Position numbers and translations under genes: made by a program. Shown here piece after piece: positions 1 to 7,469 of a DNA stretch of 13,551 nucleotides. Position 1 is the stretch's first letter, and every line of letters starts with the position of its first letter. Under the pieces are notes generated by a model. That model worked only from the letters and a program-made list of their open reading frames with translations. It was not told the DNA's origin and made no database searches. The DNA is from Leucobacter sp. (GTDB taxonomy: Bacteria; Actinomycetota; Actinomycetes; Actinomycetales; Microbacteriaceae). The stretch lies in assembly GCA_012510755.1 (NCBI GenBank), contig JAAZHL010000215.1, positions 1-13,551 on the forward strand. The letters run 5' to 3'.

Positions 1-75
1 GCTGCAGACCAGGCGCAGGCGAAGCAACTCGCAGAAGATCTCGCGTCGATCGTGAAAGAGCGCCTCGCGATCTGA
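1..75 (+). CDS. glmM: Phosphoglucosamine mutase, C-terminal end (partial)
   Basis: Only the last 24 codons and the TGA stop are in the window; the rest lies to the left. The visible peptide ends in LASIVKERLAI and is Ala/Gln-rich and helical, as expected for the final helix of phosphoglucosamine mutase. GlmM converts glucosamine-6-phosphate into glucosamine-1-phosphate for UDP-GlcNAc synthesis. The assignment rests on this C-terminal pattern and on the next plus-strand gene, glmS, which makes the GlmM substrate; glmM close to coaA and glmS is a common order in this group of actinobacteria. The gene converges on coaA across a 40-base gap in which I see no clear terminator. So little of the protein is visible that the name stays tentative. 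Confidence 0.6.
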   Translation, partial: AADQAQAKQLAEDLASIVKERLAI

Positions 76-115
76 GTCGCCAAGGACCGCTGCGCCTGCC
101 GACACTCATACGCCG

Positions 116-1087
116 CTAGATCTTGCGCAGCAGCACCTTTTTGACTCGGTGATCGGCCTCTTTGCGCATCACGAGTGAGGCGCGGGCACGGGTCGGACGA
201 ATGTTTTCGACGAGGTTTGGCTCGTTGATGCCCTTCCAGAACTCATGCGCAAGCGCAATTGCGGCCTCTTCATCGAGCGATGCGAAGCGTTTGAAGTGCG
301 ACGATGGATCTTTGAACGCGCGATCCTTGAGCCGCAAAAATCGTTCGGTAAACCAGCGCTGAATATCTGCCGTGCGCGCATCGACATAGATCGAAAAATC
401 GAACAGGTCGCTGACGGCAAGTGGGTGCTTCATCGTGGGCGGTTGCAGCACATTGAGCCCCTCAACGATGAGAATGTCGGGCCGCGCCACCCTGGTGTAC
501 TCACCCTCAACAATGTCGTAAGTGAGGTGGCTGTAGTGTGGCGCGAGCGTCTCGGCGGCACCTGACTTCACCTGCGACACGAATCGCAAGAGCGAACGCC
601 GATCATACGACTCAGGAAAACCCTTGCGGTGTGCGATGCCGCGCCGCTCGAGCTCAGCGTTCGAATACAGAAAACCGTCTGTGGTGATGAGTTGCACGTT
701 CGGGGTTTCTGGCCAGCGGGCAAGCATATCGCGCAAAATACGGGCAGCCGTCGACTTGCCAACCGCAACCGAGCCAGCGATGCCGACAACAAACGGTGAC
801 GGCTGATCGCCAATGCGCTTCAAAAAGTTGCGGGTGCGCCGGTGCTTTTCACGGTCGGCAATCGCGTACTGGTTGATTAAGCGACTCAACGGCCGATACA
901 CCTCACTCACTTCTGCAAGGTCAAGAGGATCGCCGAGCCCGCGGTACACCGCGACCTCGGCCTCTGTCAGCGGCATGGGAGTCTCGCCCGCGAGCCGGGC
1001 CCATTCGTCACGGTCAATCTCAATGAAGGGAGAAATGAAGTCGGGCCGCTCAAACGGGCTGGTCATGGTGCTCGTGTATTCAGTCAT
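116..1087 (-). CDS. coaA: Type I pantothenate kinase
   Basis: CoaA phosphorylates pantothenate with ATP, the first and usually feedback-regulated step of CoA synthesis in the cytoplasm. With the start chosen here the protein has 323 residues, normal for the bacterial type I family. The P-loop GIAGSVAVGKST lies near residues 102-113. It is followed by family-typical stretches: LITTDGFLYSN, GFPESYD, PHYSHLTYD and the conserved DILIVEGLNVLQ. I chose ATG 1087 because GGAG lies four bases upstream. A GTG at 1105 would add six residues but has no ribosome site, and ATG 1066 also lacks one. The gene diverges from glmS with only 31 bases between start codons, so both promoters are squeezed into or around this gap. 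CoA made by this pathway supplies the phosphopantetheine used by AcpS nearby. Confidence 0.95.
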   Translation of the reverse strand: MTEYTSTMTSPFERPDFISPFIEIDRDEWARLAGETPMPLTEAEVAVYRGLGDPLDLAEVSEVYRPLSRLINQYAIADREKHRRTRNFLKRIGDQPSPFVVGIAGSVAVGKSTAARILRDMLARWPETPNVQLITTDGFLYSNAELERRGIAHRKGFPESYDRRSLLRFVSQVKSGAAETLAPHYSHLTYDIVEGEYTRVARPDILIVEGLNVLQPPTMKHPLAVSDLFDFSIYVDARTADIQRWFTERFLRLKDRAFKDPSSHFKRFASLDEEAAIALAHEFWKGINEPNLVENIRPTRARASLVMRKEADHRVKKVLLRKI

Positions 1088-1105
1088 TGCTCTCCATCGT
1101 GCCAC

Positions 1106-1111
1106 TAAAAT
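1106..1111 (+). promoter_or_regulatory. Probable -10 of glmS promoter, leaderless start
   Basis: TAAAAT matches the TATAAT consensus at five of six positions and ends seven bases before the glmS ATG, so transcription would begin at or beside the start codon. No Shine-Dalgarno sequence precedes that ATG, and the start is fixed by the catalytic Cys at position 2. I see no good -35 hexamer at the usual distance. On the minus strand the overlapping TATTTT (1107-1112) could serve as the -10 for coaA, which would place two divergent promoters on top of each other. Confidence 0.5.
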
Positions 1112-1118
1112 ATTCGTT

Positions 1119-2969
1119 ATGTGTGGAATCGTCGGTTATGTCGGCCCTGGAGACACCCTTGAGGTGCTCACCAGCGGCTTAAAACGTCTCGAGTATCGGG
1201 GCTACGACTCGGCAGGAGTTGCCGTGCTTGACGATTACGGCGAAATGCACGTGCGTAAACGGTCGGGCAAGCTCGCCCGACTCGTTGAACTGCTTGATGA
1301 CCAACCTATCGCTGCGACGGGCACTGGCATTGGGCATACGCGGTGGGCCACACACGGTGGCCCAACCGATGTGAACGCGCACCCGCACCTGGGTGACGAC
1401 GGCAAGCTTGCGCTGATTCACAACGGTATTGTTGAGAACTTTGCTGAGCTCAAAGCAGAGATCGATGCGGCCGGTATTGAGCTGGTGAGTGAGACCGACA
1501 CCGAAGTGGTGGCGGCGCTGCTCGGCTTAGAAGTCTCGCGCACTGGTGACCTTGAGACCGCGTTCCGTGCGGTCGTCAAACGGTTGCACGGCACGTTCAC
1601 GCTGCTTGCGATGCATCGCGACGACCCTGCGCGGGTGTATGCCGCCCGGCACAGTTCACCGCTCGTCGTTGGGCTGGGTGACGGCGAGAACTTTTTGGGG
1701 AGTGACGTCGCCGCATTTGTTGGCTACACGCGACGGGCAGTGGCCGTCGAAGAAGACAACATCGCGATTATCACCCCTGACAGTGTGCGAATTATCGACT
1801 TCGACGGTGCACCGGTCTCGTTCGAAGAATACGAAGTAGCCTGGAACACCGATGCCGCCGACAAAGGCGGCTGGGACTCGTTCATGGCGAAAGAGATCTC
1901 CGAGCAGCCAGATGCCGTCGCGAACACCGTGCGCGGTCGCGTGGTGGATGGTCACATCGAGATTGACGAGCTCACGGCTCTCGGTGATGCGCCGCTGCAA
2001 GCGATCGATCGCATCATCATTGTTGCCTGCGGTACCGCCTCATATGCAGGGCAGATCGGTGCATATGCGATTGAACAGTGGGCGCGAGTGCCGGTGAGCG
2101 TCGAACTGAGCCACGAGTTTCGTTACCGCGAGCCCGTGCTGACAGATCGCACCATGGTGATTTCTGTTAGCCAGTCTGGCGAGACCATGGACACGATGAT
2201 GGCCGTCAAATACGCAAAAGAGCGTGGCGTTACCACCGTGTCAGTCTGCAACACGCAAAGCGCGAGCATTCCGCGCGAGAGCGACGCCGCGGTCTACACG
2301 CACGCCGGGCCAGAGGTCGCGGTCGCTTCGACAAAAGCGTTCACAGCGCAGATCACCGCTCTGTACCTCATTGGTCTGCATCTCGGACGCGTGCGCGGCA
2401 CGCTTACTGAGGCTGATGAGGCGGCAGCGATCCTCGCATTTGAATCTCTACCCGGGCACGTCGCTGAAGCCGTCGCTACCCATGAGCAGATCGCCCAGCT
2501 GGCGCACTGGATGGCCGACACCAGGTCGGTGCTGTTCTTGGGTCGTCACGTTGGCTACCCGACGGCACTCGAGGGGGCGCTGAAGCTCAAAGAGATTGCC
2601 TACATTCATGCTGAAGGCTTTGCCGCAGGCGAACTGAAGCACGGTCCCATCGCGCTGATTGACCACGGCCAACCGGTGTTTGTGCTGGTGCCAAGCCCAC
2701 GTCAGTCGCCGGTGATGCATTCGAAGGTAGAGTCAAAAATTCAAGAGATGCGCGCCCGTGGCGCGAGGGTGATCGCTATTGTTGAGAATGGTGACACTTT
2801 GGTGCTACCGTTCGCAGACGATGTGATTCGCTTGCCGCTTGTCGACTCGATTTTTGAGCCGATTGTGCAGGTGGTTCCCCTGCAATGGTTTGCCCTCGAA
2901 CTTGCGACAGCAAAGGGGCTCGACGTTGACCAGCCCAGAAACCTCGCCAAATCGGTGACGGTTGAGTGA
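1119..2969 (+). CDS. glmS: Glutamine-fructose-6-phosphate aminotransferase (isomerizing)
   Basis: GlmS makes glucosamine-6-phosphate from fructose-6-phosphate and glutamine, the committed step towards UDP-GlcNAc and peptidoglycan. The protein has 616 residues, the usual length. The start is certain: MCGIVGYVG puts the N-terminal nucleophile Cys2 directly after the initiator Met, which must be removed for activity. The glutaminase half shows RWATHG, HNGIVENF and ETDTEVVAALL. The two SIS sugar-isomerase domains show CGTASYAGQIG, SQSGETMDT, STKAFTAQ and the ALEGALKLKEIAYIHAE stretch. The C-terminus NLAKSVTVE carries the conserved active-site Lys. An upstream in-frame extension to position 813 is open but lies antisense to coaA and is not coding. 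No glmS ribozyme precedes the gene, as expected outside Firmicutes. A tandem repeat covers the stop codon. Its substrate partner GlmM ends at position 75. Confidence 0.97.
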   Translation: MCGIVGYVGPGDTLEVLTSGLKRLEYRGYDSAGVAVLDDYGEMHVRKRSGKLARLVELLDDQPIAATGTGIGHTRWATHGGPTDVNAHPHLGDDGKLALIHNGIVENFAELKAEIDAAGIELVSETDTEVVAALLGLEVSRTGDLETAFRAVVKRLHGTFTLLAMHRDDPARVYAARHSSPLVVGLGDGENFLGSDVAAFVGYTRRAVAVEEDNIAIITPDSVRIIDFDGAPVSFEEYEVAWNTDAADKGGWDSFMAKEISEQPDAVANTVRGRVVDGHIEIDELTALGDAPLQAIDRIIIVACGTASYAGQIGAYAIEQWARVPVSVELSHEFRYREPVLTDRTMVISVSQSGETMDTMMAVKYAKERGVTTVSVCNTQSASIPRESDAAVYTHAGPEVAVASTKAFTAQITALYLIGLHLGRVRGTLTEADEAAAILAFESLPGHVAEAVATHEQIAQLAHWMADTRSVLFLGRHVGYPTALEGALKLKEIAYIHAEGFAAGELKHGPIALIDHGQPVFVLVPSPRQSPVMHSKVESKIQEMRARGARVIAIVENGDTLVLPFADDVIRLPLVDSIFEPIVQVVPLQWFALELATAKGLDVDQPRNLAKSVTVE

Positions 2970-3006
2970 ACGGTGATGTTTGAGTGAACGGTGACGGTGG
3001 AGTGAA
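2953..3006 (+). repeat. Three 18-bp tandem repeats over the glmS stop codon
   Basis: Three head-to-tail units, at 2953-2970, 2971-2988 and 2989-3006, share the pattern CGGTGAYGKTKGAGTGAA. They differ from one another at only two or three positions. Because 18 is a multiple of three, each unit repeats the end of glmS in frame, including its TGA. Read on in frame, the tail is VTVE-stop, TVMFE-stop, TVTVE-stop, TQIP-stop, giving four in-frame stop codons in about 60 bases. This looks like slippage duplication of the gene end in the 72-base gap before acpS. Confidence 0.85.
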
Positions 3007-3041
3007 CGCAGATACCGTGAGACGCATATGAGAGGCAGCGA

Positions 3042-3521
3042 ATGATCGTTGGTATTGGTGTAGACACGGTCGACATCGAACGCTTCGATCGCCATCTGCA
3101 GCGCACACCGGCACTGCGCGACCGGCTCTTTTATGGAGACGAGCGAGAGCTGCCCATCGCGTCGCTAGCTGCCCGCTTCGCAGCGAAAGAAGCACTGATC
3201 AAGGCGCTCGGCGATTCGCGAGGCCTCGGCTGGCATGACATGCAAGTGGTACGCGATGCTGACCGAGCACCGTCGTTCGTGCACACGAGCGCGCTCTCAC
3301 ACGAGCTGCGTGCCGTGGGGGCTGACCGCGTGCACCTCTCGATGACCCACGAGCGCACCATGGCGCCCGCATTCGTTATCGTTGAATGCACGGGGCCCGC
3401 CCCAACGGATATTCCCGCCTCGGCGGTCAGCCCCGACTCAACGGCGAATGGCGAGCACTCGGTAGAAAACAGCGAGCCCTCGGTAAACAGCGAGCCCACG
3501 GCGAACGGAGATAAGCAATGA
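3042..3521 (+). CDS. acpS: Holo-[acyl-carrier-protein] synthase
   Basis: AcpS transfers 4'-phosphopantetheine from CoA to the conserved Ser of acyl carrier protein, activating fatty acid synthesis. Signature motifs are present: GIGVDTVDIERF at residues 4-15, with the metal-binding Asp of the GxD motif; RFAAKEALIKAL around residues 45-56, with the Glu ligand; and LSMTHERTMAPAFVIVE, corresponding to the usual LS.SH segment, near residues 98-114. The catalytic core ends around residue 115-120, the normal AcpS length. The remaining roughly 40 residues are a low-complexity Ser/Asn/Glu/Pro tail (NSEPSVNSEPTANG) that the family does not need. The ATG follows GAGAGG about six bases upstream. The stop overlaps the alr-tsaE start by four bases (ATGA), which suggests translational coupling. 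CoA supply links it functionally to coaA. Confidence 0.93.
   Translation: MIVGIGVDTVDIERFDRHLQRTPALRDRLFYGDERELPIASLAARFAAKEALIKALGDSRGLGWHDMQVVRDADRAPSFVHTSALSHELRAVGADRVHLSMTHERTMAPAFVIVECTGPAPTDIPASAVSPDSTANGEHSVENSEPSVNSEPTANGDKQ
3438..3514 (+). repeat. Degenerate 18-21 bp repeats in the acpS 3' end
   Basis: The 3' end of acpS is built of imperfect direct repeats. The clearest pair is CTCGGTAGAAAACAGCGAGCC (21 bases, 3458-3478, written here with one base more than its neighbour's core) followed by CTCGGTAAACAGCGAGCC (18 bases, 3479-3496). Weaker ACGGCGAA copies lie on both sides. At protein level they give the SVENSEP / SVNSEP / TANGD series. The frame is kept because unit lengths are multiples of three. 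Confidence 0.7.
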
Positions 3522-5152
3522 GAACCGGGTCGATGCGTGTCGCCGAGATCTCACTGCCCGCGATTCGACACAATGTGCAGCACATTCGCGAGTTGACGGG
3601 CGGCCAAGTCATTGCCGTCATCAAAGCGAACGGCTACGGGCACGGCGCCAGCTTCGCCGCCACCGCTGCGATTGAAGGCGGTGCCACGCTGCTTGGTGTC
3701 GCAGATCTCGAAGAAGCGCTGGCGCTACGAGACGCGGGCATTACTGCGCCGATCATCTGCTGGTTGCACGGCGCAGGCGTCGATTTTGATGCGGCCGTCG
3801 AACACGACATTGAGATCGGCGTCAGCCATCTGTCTCAACTCGACTCACTCGCTCAAGCAGCACACCGGGCGGGCAAGACTGCCAACCTGCAATTTAAGCT
3901 CGATACGGGCCTCAGTCGCAATGGCGCGTCACCCGACGAGTGGCGAGATCTGTTTGCCCGCGGTGCTGCACTCGAGACAGCGGGGCAGGTGCGTGTGCGA
4001 GGCATCTTCAGCCACCTCGCCAACGCCGGTGAGGCAGCTGACCGACAGCAGCAGCAGCGCTTTGACGAGGCGATTGAGCTGTTGCTCGAGTGTGGTATTG
4101 AACCCGAGATGGTGCATCTCGCGGCATCAGCTGCGACATTTGCCTCACCACATTTGCGCTACAACACCGTGCGTGTCGGTATGGCGATCTATGGGTTGAG
4201 CCCTATGGCTGGGAAGACCTCGGCTGACCTCGGCCTGGTGCCTGCGATGACGCTACGAAGCGAGATTGTGGCGTTGCGTCACATCTCAGCTGGCACTGGG
4301 GTCTCGTACGGGTACAACCACGTGGCTCAGAGCGACACCACCCTGGGGCTTATCCCGTTTGGCTATGCCGACGGTATGCCGCGTGCGTTGAACGGTTCGG
4401 GAGCGACCGTCACCATTGCCGGTCGACACTGCCCAATCGTTGGGCGAATCGGTATGGACCAGTGCATCGTCGACCTGGGCAAGCTGGGCAAGAAGGTGAC
4501 GGTTGGCGACCCGGTAGTGCTGTTTGGTGACCCGACGTCTGGGGTGCCTCCCGTAGAACTCTGGGCTGAGGTAATGGGCACCATCAACTATGAGATTGTC
4601 GCCGGCATCGGTTCGCGGGTGGTTCGGGTTGCTTCTGAACGGCCGGTCGCCACGACACAAAAACTTGAGGTGGCACACCCTGACGCGATGCACGAGTTTG
4701 GGGTGCGGCTGGGTCGGCGCCTTGTAGCAGGTGACCTTGTCGTGCTCACGGGGCCGCTTGGCGCCGGTAAAACCACGCTCACGCGAGGCATCGGTGAAGG
4801 GCTCGAAGTGCGTGGACCAGTCACCAGCCCAACCTTCGTGCTGGCGCGCACCCACCCCGCTTTGGGCGACGGGCCGCCACTCATTCACGTTGATGCGTAC
4901 CGTCTTGCCGACGCGCATGAACTCGAAGATCTCGACCTCGATTTCGAGGGTTCGGTAGTCGTCGCTGAATGGGGTGCGGGCTTGCTCGACGAACAAGGGT
5001 CTTGGGTCGAGATCGTGATCGAACGGCCAACAGGCGCGGGGGCAGGACTCGATGCAGATGCAGTCACGCTCGACATGAGCGACGGGCCAATCGAACCCCG
5101 TCGTATCGTGGTGACCGGTTATGGCCCGCGGTGGGCCGGGGGAGTGCTCTGA
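3518..5152 (+). CDS. alr-tsaE: Alanine racemase fused to TsaE ATPase
   Basis: One open frame of 544 residues joins two enzymes. Residues about 1-375 are a PLP-dependent alanine racemase (L-Ala to D-Ala for peptidoglycan). They show AVIKANGYGHG with PLP-binding Lys36, SYGYNHVA with the catalytic Tyr264, PFGYADGMPR, and GRIGMDQCIVDL. Residues about 385-544 are TsaE, the ATPase that supports TsaB-TsaD in tRNA t6A37 synthesis. They show Walker A GPLGAGKTT (412-420, Lys418), VTSPTFVLARTHP, and HVDAYRL followed by VVVAEWG. Both domains look complete, and no stop or ribosome site separates them. ATG 3518 overlaps the acpS stop and has GGAG eight bases upstream; a second ATG at 3533 is less likely. 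I infer a true fusion rather than a sequencing error, because a lost stop would still need the smooth linker SERPVATTQKLEVAH seen here. Confidence 0.95.
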   Translation: MRTGSMRVAEISLPAIRHNVQHIRELTGGQVIAVIKANGYGHGASFAATAAIEGGATLLGVADLEEALALRDAGITAPIICWLHGAGVDFDAAVEHDIEIGVSHLSQLDSLAQAAHRAGKTANLQFKLDTGLSRNGASPDEWRDLFARGAALETAGQVRVRGIFSHLANAGEAADRQQQQRFDEAIELLLECGIEPEMVHLAASAATFASPHLRYNTVRVGMAIYGLSPMAGKTSADLGLVPAMTLRSEIVALRHISAGTGVSYGYNHVAQSDTTLGLIPFGYADGMPRALNGSGATVTIAGRHCPIVGRIGMDQCIVDLGKLGKKVTVGDPVVLFGDPTSGVPPVELWAEVMGTINYEIVAGIGSRVVRVASERPVATTQKLEVAHPDAMHEFGVRLGRRLVAGDLVVLTGPLGAGKTTLTRGIGEGLEVRGPVTSPTFVLARTHPALGDGPPLIHVDAYRLADAHELEDLDLDFEGSVVVAEWGAGLLDEQGSWVEIVIERPTGAGAGLDADAVTLDMSDGPIEPRRIVVTGYGPRWAGGVL

Positions 5153-5895
5153 TGTGCGGGTACGTGCCGGGTCTCACCGGGCCCTCAACGAGCGCTGACG
5201 AGGCGGGCCCGGTGTGGCCGATCGAGTTGTTCAGCCAGGCACCGGCCGAACGTGTGCTGCATGAACAGCAACTTGGCGGTGAGGTGTTGCTTGCTATCGA
5301 CACCGCACTGGGGAGTAGCGTCGCGCTCGGTTACTCAGACCAGATTTTCGAGGTGTCTAGCGACGACACCAGGGGGCATGCTGAGGTTGTTGGCGACCTG
5401 CTGCTGCGGGTGTTTGAACTGTCTGGTGCGCAACCGGCTGAGGTCACTCGGGTGGTGTCTGGGATTGGGCCCGGGCCGTTTACGGGGCTTCGCATTGGCA
5501 TGTCTGCAGCGCGCGCATTCGCGGCGGCCCGTGAGGTGCCTGTCCTCGCGGTGCAGAGCCACGAAGCCGTGGCTCAAGCAGTGCTGCAGCAGCACGCAGC
5601 AACCGGGTTTCGTGTCGTGCAAGATGCCAAACGACGCGAACTGTTCGTCACTGAGTTCGCAGGGATTAACCTGAACGGCCAGCCGGTTCGTGCTGTCGAT
5701 GCGCGGCTCGAGCAGCGGGCCACGTTTGAGCAGCAGGTGACCGATGTGTGGCCTGTGCGCATTCCGGCGGCGAGGCTCGTGCAACTCGCCGTGCGTAGGC
5801 TTGGGCTTGGTCAAGCGTTTGAAGATGATCAGGCGCTGTACCTGCGAGCCCCCGATGTGAAGCCGACTGCGGCAGTGAAACGAGTGTCTACGTGA
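5152..5895 (+). CDS. tsaB: t6A biosynthesis protein TsaB
   Basis: TsaB is the non-catalytic ASKHA-fold partner of TsaD in the complex that installs threonylcarbamoyl on A37 of ANN-decoding tRNAs. The family start LLAIDTALGSSVALG appears at residues 46-60 and the hallmark GIGPGPFTGLRIG at 104-116. The length is 247 residues with the start used here. That start, ATG 5152, overlaps the previous stop by one base (TGATG) and has a strong GGGGGAG seven bases upstream, so it is well supported. It adds a 44-residue N-terminal extension, with no homology I recognise, before the normal TsaB beginning. A GTG at 5284 would give a conventional TsaB start but has a poor ribosome site. Its position between TsaE and TsaD genes fits the pathway. 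Confidence 0.9.
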   Translation: MCGYVPGLTGPSTSADEAGPVWPIELFSQAPAERVLHEQQLGGEVLLAIDTALGSSVALGYSDQIFEVSSDDTRGHAEVVGDLLLRVFELSGAQPAEVTRVVSGIGPGPFTGLRIGMSAARAFAAAREVPVLAVQSHEAVAQAVLQQHAATGFRVVQDAKRRELFVTEFAGINLNGQPVRAVDARLEQRATFEQQVTDVWPVRIPAARLVQLAVRRLGLGQAFEDDQALYLRAPDVKPTAAVKRVST

Positions 5896-6356
5896 GCGAT
5901 CGCACGAGCTTGCGTGTCGCCACAGCAGACGATCTCGACGCGCTGTGGCAGATCGAGCAGGCCGTATTTCAACGCGATGCCTGGAGTCGTCAACTCTTGC
6001 TCGATGAGCTGACCGGAGATTATCGCACCTATCTGGTGTTGCTCGACGAGCACGGGGCGGTGCGTGGCTATGGTGGCGTCATCGTGGTCGGTAGCGAGGC
6101 AGATATTCAAACGATTGCGGTTGACCCTGAACTGCGCGGCCGCGGGTGCGGGCGTGCACTGATGAATGAGCTTCTCGACATCGCGGCTGGTGGTGGTGCT
6201 GAGCTGATATTTCTGGAGGTGCGCGCCGATAATCCGGTTGCGCGTTCGCTCTATGGCGCGCTCGGTTTCGTCGAGATGGGGGTGCGGCCCAGGTACTATC
6301 AGCCAGATAACGTTGATGCTGTGGTCATGAGGTTAGAGATAAAGGATCGCCGATGA
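5892..6356 (+). CDS. rimI: Ribosomal protein S18-alanine N-acetyltransferase
   Basis: A 154-residue GNAT-fold acetyltransferase. The acetyl-CoA-binding motif LRGRGCGRAL lies at residues 81-90, preceded by the beta-strand IQTIAVDPE. It is followed by the RimI-type segment FLEVRADNPVARSLYGALGF, which carries the conserved Glu and the Asn-Pro-Ala-Leu-Tyr-Gly signature. RimI acetylates the N-terminal Ala of ribosomal protein S18; actinobacterial RimI may act on other N-termini too. The start is GTG 5892, overlapping the tsaB stop by four bases (GTGA). The rimI gene is often embedded between tsaB and tsaD, which supports the name over other GNATs. It overlaps tsaD by four bases. Confidence 0.9.
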   Translation: MSDRTSLRVATADDLDALWQIEQAVFQRDAWSRQLLLDELTGDYRTYLVLLDEHGAVRGYGGVIVVGSEADIQTIAVDPELRGRGCGRALMNELLDIAAGGGAELIFLEVRADNPVARSLYGALGFVEMGVRPRYYQPDNVDAVVMRLEIKDRR

Positions 6357-7441
6357 GCGCTGATGAACCGCTCGTACTGGGCATTGAAACGAGTTGCGAC
6401 GAGACTGGTGTCGGAATTGTGCGTGGGCGCACGCTGCTCGCGAATACGATTGCCTCGTCGATGGACGAGCATGCCCGGTTTGGGGGAGTGGTGCCTGAGG
6501 TGGCTGCCCGCGCCCACCTTGAGGCGATCCAGCCAACACTGCAACGTGCCGTCGACGAGGCTGGCGTCACGTTTGCAGACCTCGACGCAATTGCTGTCAC
6601 TTGCGGCCCGGGCCTCGCCGGAGCACTGATGGTCGGGGTGTCCGCTGCAAAGGCGTTAGCGATCGCACTCGGTAAGCCGCTGTACGCGGTGAATCACCTG
6701 GTTGGGCATGTTGGTGCTGATCTGTTGCAGGGCGAGGGACTGCGGCCTGTGGCGGGTGTCGAGAGTCGTGTGGGCGAACTGGAGTTGCCGACGGTGGCGC
6801 TCTTGGTGTCTGGTGGGCACACGTCGCTGTTGTTGGTGCGTGATCTGGTCAGCGATGTCGAGCTGTTGGGCGAGACGATTGACGATGCCGCGGGCGAAGC
6901 ATTCGATAAGGTCGCGAGGCTGCTTGGCCTGCCCTACCCGGGTGGGCCACACATTGATCGGGTAGCTGCCGACGGCGACCCCCGTGCGATCAGGTTTCCC
7001 CGGGGGCTCTCGCTGCCAAAAGACCTCGCGCGGCACCGCTACGATTTCTCATTCTCTGGCCTGAAGACCGCGGTTGCGAGGTGGGTGGAGCAGCGTCAAG
7101 ACGCCGGTGAAGAGATCGTGGTGGCCGATGTGGCCGCGAGTTTTCGTGAGGCAGTGGTCGATGTGTTGACGGCGAAGGCAATCGCAGCGTGTCAAGACCT
7201 TGGAGTGCCGCGGCTGTTGTTGGGCGGGGGAGTCGCGGCGAACGCACGCTTGCGCGAGGTTGCCGCCGAGCGTGCAGCGGCCGCGGGCGTCGAGCTTCGT
7301 GTGCCTCCGCTGTCGCTGTGTACCGACAACGGAGCGATGATCGCCTCACTCGGTGCGCAACTCATGCTGGCGGGGCACGCCCCGTCGGGCTTTGGGTTTG
7401 GCGCTGACTCTTCACTCCCGGTGCAGGTCGTGCAAGTGTAG
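6353..7441 (+). CDS. tsaD: tRNA N6-adenosine threonylcarbamoyltransferase
   Basis: TsaD transfers the threonylcarbamoyl group from threonylcarbamoyl-AMP to N6 of A37 in tRNAs. At 362 residues it is slightly longer than the usual 335-345, mostly through an insertion around residues 120-150. Motifs are intact: GIETSCDETGVGIV near the N-terminus; the metal-binding VNHLVGH with His115 and His119; LLVSGGHTSLLLV; GEAFDKVARLLGLPYPGGP; SFSGLKTAV; and TDNGAMIA with metal ligand Asp325. ATG 6353 overlaps the rimI stop (ATGA), with AAAGGA upstream. The enzyme TsaC, which makes the adenylate intermediate, is not in this window. This is the last gene of the coupled plus-strand run. It converges with the phosphatase gene across 28 bases. 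Confidence 0.96.
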   Translation: MSADEPLVLGIETSCDETGVGIVRGRTLLANTIASSMDEHARFGGVVPEVAARAHLEAIQPTLQRAVDEAGVTFADLDAIAVTCGPGLAGALMVGVSAAKALAIALGKPLYAVNHLVGHVGADLLQGEGLRPVAGVESRVGELELPTVALLVSGGHTSLLLVRDLVSDVELLGETIDDAAGEAFDKVARLLGLPYPGGPHIDRVAADGDPRAIRFPRGLSLPKDLARHRYDFSFSGLKTAVARWVEQRQDAGEEIVVADVAASFREAVVDVLTAKAIAACQDLGVPRLLLGGGVAANARLREVAAERAAAAGVELRVPPLSLCTDNGAMIASLGAQLMLAGHAPSGFGFGADSSLPVQVVQV

Positions 7442-7469
7442 GTTGCGCACGTGCAGCCCCTATAGCTGC

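Noticed and set aside
813..1118. In-frame upstream extension of glmS by 102 codons.
   Set aside because: It lies antisense to coaA, and GlmS must start Met-Cys for its N-terminal nucleophile.
1088..1118. glmS ribozyme or riboswitch upstream of glmS.
   Set aside because: Only 31 bases are available before the divergent gene, and the ribozyme is a Firmicutes feature.
4286..4996. Long minus-strand open frame (about 236 codons) opposite alr-tsaE.
   Set aside because: It is a shadow of a well-supported gene in GC-rich DNA, with no recognisable protein features.
7453..7469. GCAGC / GCTGC hairpin between tsaD and the phosphatase gene as a terminator.
   Set aside because: A five-pair stem and no T tract on either strand.
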